Of a stretch of 64,000 nucleotides of DNA, positions 1 through 7,600 are shown in pieces. The translations under genes and the position numbers were made by a program. The notes beneath the pieces are model-generated. The model did not search any database, was not told the origin of the DNA, and was given only the letters and a program-made list of their open reading frames with translations. Source of the DNA: Micropterix aruncella (taxonomy: Eukaryota > Arthropoda > Insecta > Lepidoptera > Micropterigidae); contig OX155976.1 of the NCBI GenBank assembly GCA_944548615.1, positions 5,554,952 to 5,618,951 of the forward strand, given 5' to 3'. Within the stretch, counting starts at the first letter, position 1, and the number at the start of each line of letters is the position of its first letter.

Positions 1-125
1 TTTGGAAACGCGTCGATGTATTTCCCTAATTTATTTGCAAATACATACATTGATACAACGAACTATTTATTTACCAGAGATACTATTAAGGCTCGAATTG
101 TACGCACCGGTAAATTACATAGCGA
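1..125. other. Intronic flank, no gene seen
   Basis: AT-rich DNA, presumably hexokinase intron, with no supported coding segment. It ends in the octamer CATAGCGA (118-125), which is repeated at 857-864 and is the target-site duplication of the neighbouring element. Confidence 0.5.
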
Positions 126-856
126 CAGGGGTGGACCGTGCGTTTGTGCCGCCCCGGGCTAATATTACTTGGGGGCCTGCCTAATTAATCAACTAATTGC
201 CATTTTGACAAAAATCTGTTTTCGATAATGATGTTTTCGGTCACTAGGTACACAATATATAAAAAAAGAGGACAATACAATATTTTATTTGTTTAATATG
301 ACAGACACATAAACCCAACTGACACACACAAACATTTAACTTTTCACTAAAATAGACAAAACAACATTAATACTAATTGTAATAATATCTTAATTAGTAG
401 CTTAATTAAGCAAGTAGTAATATTATTTGTAAAGCTAGTTAATATAAGTAAAATTTAAACGAACATTCATTACTAGTTACCTATTGACAAGGCACTAGCC
501 TCGGTAGGAACTCAACTGCTATACATAGATGTTATTTCTATGAATAAAGAATTAAAAAAAAGTTATTGAAAAAGAATTTGTCGCTAGCGGTCCGCGAAAT
601 TGATACATGAAGCTTGTTCGCTGCGAATGACTGCATTGCGAGAAAATACACTGAAAACAAGCGGCGGGGAGTCCCCCGGAATAGATGCGAGAATTTGATC
701 TCAGGGTTGCCAACCTTATGATAGGATTTTTGAAAATTTGATATTTTGTTTTTTAATGCACAATATTGTCCATTATTTTGAATGGAGGCTGGGGCCCTTT
801 ATATCCACGGGGCCCTGGGCTGCAGCCCAAAAAGCCCTTATATAGATCCGCCCCTG
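126..856. mobile_element. hAT-like non-autonomous DNA transposon (731 bp)
   Basis: The left end reads CAGGGGTGGACC, and the right end read on the minus strand begins CAGGGGCGGATC, so the ends are short imperfect terminal inverted repeats of the CAGGGGCGGATC type seen in many hAT elements. The 8-bp sequence CATAGCGA flanks it exactly on both sides (118-125 and 857-864), the duplication length expected of hAT transposition. No transposase frame lies inside, so it depended on a transposase in trans. It sits in the hexokinase intron before the exon at 1539. Confidence 0.85.
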
Positions 857-1001
857 CATAGCGAAGAGATCGCATCTATTATTTAATGTGCCATACCATC
901 GTACATATCATTTTGTAGACAGGCCAACTAGGTTCGTTAACTACAACGGAGGATCGCTGGCCCCCATATATATTACATAAATATATAATATCCATGATTA
1001 A

Positions 1002-1324
1002 CCCCTCCTATCGCGGGGTAAAAATTTAGTCGTCACTTCTGCCCGGGACACTTTTGCGCGTGAAGTCGATGGCCTTGAGAAAAACGACCATAACTTTTAA
1101 ACTACTATGCGGATCGTAAAAAGAATAACTGTAAAATGATAGCATTGAAATTTGAAATTTATAATATTATAACCTTATCTCGTCAAACAATTAAGATAGT
1201 AATGAATAAATATTTAAAAAGTTGGCATTTTACGCAGCGCGGAGCGCCCTAACCAATATTGGTTAGATACAATTTTAGCATTTGTAAGCGTCTAACCAAA
1301 AATGGTTAACTCAAATAGGAAGGG
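1002..1324. mobile_element. piggyBac-like miniature element (MITE)
   Basis: The element is bounded by TTAA at 998-1001 and 1325-1328. The ends are CCCCTCCTAT on the left and, on the minus strand from the right, CCCTTCCTAT: terminal inverted repeats beginning CCC next to a TTAA target, as in the piggyBac superfamily. Positions ~1065-1205 resemble the minus strand of ~27920-28075, so a second family member lies in the window. No coding capacity. A 10-bp palindrome (ccaatattgg) lies at ~1253-1262. Confidence 0.7.
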
Positions 1325-1538
1325 TTAACCATATTAATTATTCAGTAACAAGAGGGTAACATGAAAAAAAGATATTTTTAGTATTTATCTACAAAATCGA
1401 CCAGAAATTTGCGGCTCAGTTTTTTTGCGCGCGAAAGCTGGCTTCTGACCGGTTAGGAGCGAATTGGATTACTCTGTGTAAGGCTTCTGAATAATATTTG
1501 AAATACCAGTAAATAAATAAATAAATAATGTTTTGCAG

Positions 1539-1687
1539 CGATGCCGTGGCCAACTCCACTTTAGAAACATTGGAAATACTGAAGAGGATTTGCGGCGACG
1601 GAGTACCGATCACCGAAGATGACGCTCTGGTCGTTCAGCATGTTTGCAGGACTGTTACTAATCGAGCGGCGCAACTTATTTCAGTCT
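1539..1687 (+). CDS. Hexokinase exon: VCRTVTNRAAQL segment
   Basis: Acceptor TTTTGCAG ends at 1538; donor GTAAGT is at 1688-1693. The exon starts in phase 2; the split codon would complete the Ser of the common hexokinase ESD motif. The segment ALVVQHVCRTVTNRAAQLIS matches the helix preceding the sugar-kinase C-terminal core. The in-frame ATG at 1528 lies in the intron and is not a start. Confidence 0.92.
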
Positions 1688-4600
1688 GTAAGTACTATGG
1701 AATGCAATCTTGCAGCAAAATATTCAATCCCGGTATTTGCAAGATTCAGGATGTCAGTCTTGCAAGGTCTTGGTGTTTTGCGAGGTCTCGCAGAATTCAG
1801 AATATATTTTTTAAATAATTTAAGTTGCTTAGAATTCATATGTACGTGCAAGCCTTTAGGAGAAGAGAACATGCCGTAGTTTTCAGAATAGACTTACACA
1901 ATTTGCACTGAGCAGTCAGTATCGTGTATCTACCTACTGTGGTGCGCACGTTCTGTGCGGATCCAGTGGCCTTTCCCAACGCGCTTTTGCGCTTATTTGG
2001 GGCGTCAGATGTGACCGGCCCATTGTGTCGTAAATGTCGTATGGGATTTTGCTCTGGGGCCGCGCAGCCGATATGCAAACGTTATTTACTTTGCAGAAAA
2101 GAGCCATACGATCCATTTATTGTTTAAACTCCCGAGCATCGCTAAAAGAGAAATTTAAAGAGATCAATATTCTGACGGTTTATAGTCAGTATATATTCGA
2201 TAACATAATATATGTTCGTAAAAATTTGCACGGGTTTCGTAGGTTGGGTGACATTAACAATAGGAACACCAGGTTCAAAAATAAACTAGCCATTACGGGC
2301 TCTAGGTTAGCAAAAGTGAGTAAATCTTTCATTGGAGATGGTGTTCGCTTTTATAACATTTTGCCTGAGGAACTAACCCTTTTACCAGACACTAAATTTA
2401 GAAAATTTTTTAAAGATACTTTGTGCTCTAAAGGCTATTATAAAATTGAAGATTTTTTAAGCAATACATTGGTCTGGTCAAGTCGTTGTTATGTAACATA
2501 GCTATGAAAACCATTTGTAAAGTGTTATTATTATTATTACTATTACGTAAAGCCATTGATTATATAGTGTAGTAATCAATGGTAAAGCCTACAAGCAAGG
2601 CATAAATGTCTAGAAACATAAGACGTTCGGAAAGTACTGTAAGTCTACTTCGAACAAAAATCTATCTATCTATCTATTGCTACTGGAGTAGTAGGCTTCT
2701 TTTGACTACTCACGTAGTGGAAAACAGGAGTCGTGTGAACAGTTTTGTCCATTGTCCATAGTCGTGACCATAGACGCGGCGATCAGCTGGGCGGCGGCGG
2801 GCCCGGCCCCGTTGCTACGTCCTCCGCTACTGACGCCACGGGCCAAGGGCTTTGAAACACGACGATCATCTTGCGGTGTCGACTACAACGGGCGAGCCCG
2901 TCACCACAGGACGTTTTAACGATTAGTCGTTCTGTCGCCCTGCAGTGAACGTAGTCTTCTACGTTCTGTATGCATCTCGACTATATCTCTTTCTGTAATA
3001 GGTTTTTATACAATTTTAAATTTGACTAAAATGTATTGAGTATCTACTATTAGGTAGGCACATATTAATTATATCTTGAATATTTTTTTTTGTATTTTAA
3101 TCACTAAGACATTTTATTTTACTTTTGACAATCGTCACATTTTTTCTGTTCTTTTTGACATTACATTTATTAAATTTATACTAAAAAAAACTTATTTGTA
3201 TTGGTATTTTAAAGAATTAATTATGTTCATCATGACCTTCTTTTTTTTCTCATTACATTATTCATTATATTCAATGTAATAGAATCAATACTTATTGAGT
3301 TACTTTCTACATATATTCTCTATATCTTACATCTCTATATCTTACTTTCAACATATCTTATTATGTGTTTTTTATCTGGTAAACTAAATGATGAGACTCG
3401 ATTTAATTCTACAATAATACCTGCTTTACTCTCGATTGGCTTGCGCCGCACGGTGCGCAGGCCGTCCAGGAGCGCCAGAGGTTTGATTCCCAGGGGAAAC
3501 TGACCAAGGCCAGAGTCCTACCCAGGTTCGCACCCCGTGCGTGGAGGCCGTCGGATGGGTGTTGACCCGTGAGTGTGACCGACCCTGAACACATGGGTCT
3601 TCGTGGCCAACCCATCATGGGCCCATTAGCTCCCTCTGACTAACATATTGCAGGCCCGTCACCACAGGACGTTTTAACGATTAGTCGTTCGGTCGCCCTG
3701 CAGTGAACGTAGAAGACTTTGGACAGTACAATTCTACGTCCAGCTACGTCACAACCCGTGAGAGTCCAACGCCTTACCGCGAGTTAGCCAGGAATAAACC
3801 CGGCGGGCTCGAGATACTCGCGCCCTCACTTCCAATTATGACCAGATTTCTCCGGTCTCTCAATTGGTTCCGAGTTCGAGGTCGCTTACGCGGTCCTCTC
3901 CCTTATGAAGCGGTGAAACGGAGTGAACCGAATCTATCGCGGACCAAGGCGTCCTTTGCCCGCCGTTTACCCGGGATCGGATGGCCAATGGTCAATTCAA
4001 GAGCAGTCGCCATAAGGTACGCAACCACCCCCGCTCTATAGGAAACAATACAGTTCCCAGACTCCCCCGACTGTTAGTCGGAGAGCACAATCGATTGGCT
4101 TGCGCCGCACGGTGTGCAGACCGTCCAGGGGCGCCAGAGGTTTGATTCCCAGGGGAGACTGGTTGACCCAGTGTCCTACCCAGGATTCGCCAGACACGAC
4201 GATCAGCTGGTCGGCACGATTGAGACCAAATCGCGCTACCGATTGCTGAGGCTTGAAGTCACGTCGATCAGCTGGGTCGGCGGCGTGCTGTGCGGCAGGG
4301 ACTGGGACGGCGGGATGCAGCGCACCCGGCTACTGATGACGCGGGCCAGGGACTTGGGAAGCGAAGAACAGCTGGGACACGGAGTTCGGCCTGCTCGCGA
4401 TGCTGGTTCGACGTGGGGCGGCGTTGAGACGAAAAGACGTAGACCGGCGGCGACAACTAGCCAGTGTCCGCTCACGTTGCCGCGCGACCAGCCTACGGGG
4501 CGGGGCGGCGCGAGCAGCAGAACGACACTGAACTGAACAGTCAGTCCATCTTCTGCCTTTAAAAAGTCGAAACCAATTTCTTCGGAAACTATTATATTTT

Positions 4601-7600
4601 TTAACTAACGGAACACTGCGCTATCAAATTATTACGTCACGTGTACGAAAAACATTGCGAATTGGCGAAGAAATTACGCCGCACTGCCTATTTCGCGACT
4701 TTCCGTTCCGTCTCCGGGGAGCCCTGTCATTATAGTGCCGGGAATCCCCGGGATGTGACGTGGTCGTGTGTGATGTGGTCGCGCTCCTAAATGGTCATGA
4801 AATGTGCTGCTGCGCGATCTCGAAAACTTGCGAGATTGCGTGTGATTTTGCGTGCAAGATTAATCTTGCAAAATTAGTGCAAGATCTTGGTATTTCGAGA
4901 TCTCGGTATAACGAGATTGCATTCCTTAGTAAGTGTTTAACACCTACTCTTGTTTAATATACTTAAATTTTAATACACTCAGGAGCAATGAATCCGAGTC
5001 ACCAATATAATCGTACGAATATATCCGAAACTAAGAGCGCTAGCTTATTCAATAATTACCATATAATAATAAGTATTTAATACCAGGAGCGTTTGTTATA
5101 TTACTTTTCTGGCAAATAAAGTATTGTGGATGCACTTCTGTGTGTCTGTCTGTCTATCTGTCCGTGTGTATTCCTCCACGATAGCGCCCAAACGCTTCGT
5201 CCGACTGAGCTGAAAGCATGCAGGCGTCATTTGGTAATGGCAAGAGTTGAAAAGTTTAAATTGTGGTTGAAATTAGTCCACCAGGAGGCGCCCTAGTCAT
5301 ACTTCAATCTCAAAATATTGTACTTGGAGACTGGAAAATCAGTACACAGATGCGTCGTAGGGTCAAAACCACATTGGTTGCAATATCTCTTATATAAGCG
5401 ACACAAAAAAAAATATATTATAAAAGTCGAGCCGGCATACATTTTATAAGTCGAGCCGAGAACTAAACCATATTGGAAAATAGTAATTTTAATACCACAG
5501 AAATACTACAAAAATACTAGATTTGCTGTCGGGGGGGGGGGGGGTAGTTGGGGGGGGGGGGTAGTTTGGGGTGAGGGAGGTTATGGCGGGTGTTATGGTG
5601 GGGTAGGTGGGGGAGAGGGAATGATGAGGGGGGGGGCTAGAGGATGGAACGGGAGAGGAGATTGGTGGGGTTTAAGGGGGTTGAGTTTTGGGGGGGTTGG
5701 GTAGAAGAGGTTGGGGGGCGGCGAGGAGGAGAGAGGGGGTTAGGGCGGGAGAGGGGTTTGAGAGAGGGGGTCGGGATCGCGGGGGGGGGGGGAAGCATAG
5801 GAGGAGCGAAAGGGAGGGAAGGCGGTGGGGGGAGAAGGAGGGATAAAGGGGGTAGGTGGTGTGAGGGGTGAGGAAAGGGTGGGTGTGGTGAGGGAAGTTT
5901 GGGGGAGAGGTTGGAATGGAGAGGGTGGTGAGAGAGAGGGAGGAGGTGGGGAGAAAGTGGTCGAAAGGGGAAAGATGGGGAGGGGGAAAGGGGGTAAAAT
6001 TGGGGGGGGGGGAGAGAGGAGGTCGGGGAGGTGAGCTGGGAGTAGGGGGTTGAGGAAGAGGGCTCTACATGGGTTAATCCGGCACTGTATGTGGTAGAAC
6101 GTAACAACAAACTTTGCAAGTGACGAAATTACCTATTCTCTTTTCATCTGATGTCAAACGTACATGACGTCACAATTGGTCGTCGGCGCCTAATAAACCG
6201 TCAATTTTACTTTCTGCAGGTATAGCGACGCTTCTCAACAGGATGGAACGAGCCCATACATCGGTGGCTGTAGACGGATCAGTCTTCAAACATCATCCTC
6301 GAATCAAACACGCTGTCGATAAATATATAAAACTCCTCGCTCCAGGAAGAAAGGTTTAAGAAATAATATCTTAAAATATTCTTGCAACGCCATTTTCGAT
6401 TATTATTTTATTATGGTGGTCTTACGGAAAATTGCCATAAAATCGATTTTGTCACCACATTACTTTCCCGGTAATTAGCCATAAACTTATGGAAGGATTT
6501 TGAGTGTGATGTGATTTTGTGTGTATTGTAAACGCACAAAAAAAACGAGATGGTAATTCTATTTCTACCCCCCCCCCCTGAGACGATTAGGACCATTTCT
6601 AGACTGAAGTCTGTATGTGTGTGTGTGTGAGGGTGTGTAAAAGTGTGTGTGTGAGACTGTGTACCTTTGTGTGTAAGGGTCTGTTTCTGTGTGTATTCCT
6701 CCACGATAGCGCCCAAACGCTTGATACAGTTGAGCTGAAATTTGGTATGCAGGCATGGCAAGAGTTGAAAATCGGTCCGTCAGGGGGACGCGCTAGTTAT
6801 ATTTCAGACTCAAAATATTGGACTTGGAGAGTTCAAAAATCGGTACATAGATGCGTTATCGGGCCGCAAGCACATTGTGAAATTTTGGTTAGAATATCTC
6901 ACATACATGCGACACAAATAATTTTTAAACGCAGCTAAATTTAAGAAAATGCTATGTATTAGAAAATTACCATTTTATTACCACGGATCATACTACAAAT
7001 AAGGCCACCAGAATCAGAGTGGCCCAATGCAAAAATATTTTTTGTGGATATGGGCCAAAATAGTTAAAGGGAATTCTTAAGTGGACATAGCAATAAATAG
7101 CACATAATTTTTATTTTGATTATTTATTGAAGATATCAATTTTGAGCGCCCCTGGAATTGTAAATAATGTTTTTTTATATGGATTTTTGCATTTATTTAT
7201 TTAAGAATTGATTACTATAAAACATTGATTAGCCTACAAAAATAACAGAAACCGAATCGCAGTCATTCATCGGTCACCGCTTGGTCACCATAGCGCTATC
7301 GCCGTTCTGCTTTTTTCATTCTTTTGTTGATCAAAACGTTATTTTTAATTATCATAAGTTGAATCTCAGGACATCACTCTCTTCTGCCCATAAAAAGTGT
7401 TTTGTGAAAGTGTGACATTCGATTATTAGTGTACAAAATCAATTTCTATGCTAGTGAATATACAGACGGTTGGAGGAGTGTTTACATCTTGTTTCAACTA
7501 GCATTAGTTTGTCTACGTGCGGCTAGATTTGTTGCTCATCATGGAGTGCAAAGCATGCGTAACCGAAATCTTTGAAGGCGACCAGGTGGTTTGCACTTCC

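Noticed and set aside
1250..1330. Independent palindromic regulatory element (ccaatattgg, ggttaac repeats)
   Set aside because: Explained as the terminal part of the piggyBac-like MITE ending at TTAA 1325.
3703..4536. ORFs of 112 and 140 codons in the GC-rich repeat
   Set aside because: No recognisable family; the sequence is internally duplicated and GC-rich, which makes long open frames likely by chance.
5637..6119. 160-codon Ser/Pro-rich minus-strand ORF in the G-rich tract
   Set aside because: Composition of the G-rich intron alone removes stops on several frames; no domain, no promoter, and it overlaps an intron of hexokinase.
6411..6761. His/Thr-rich minus ORF
   Set aside because: Product of the TGTG microsatellite in the interspersed repeat.
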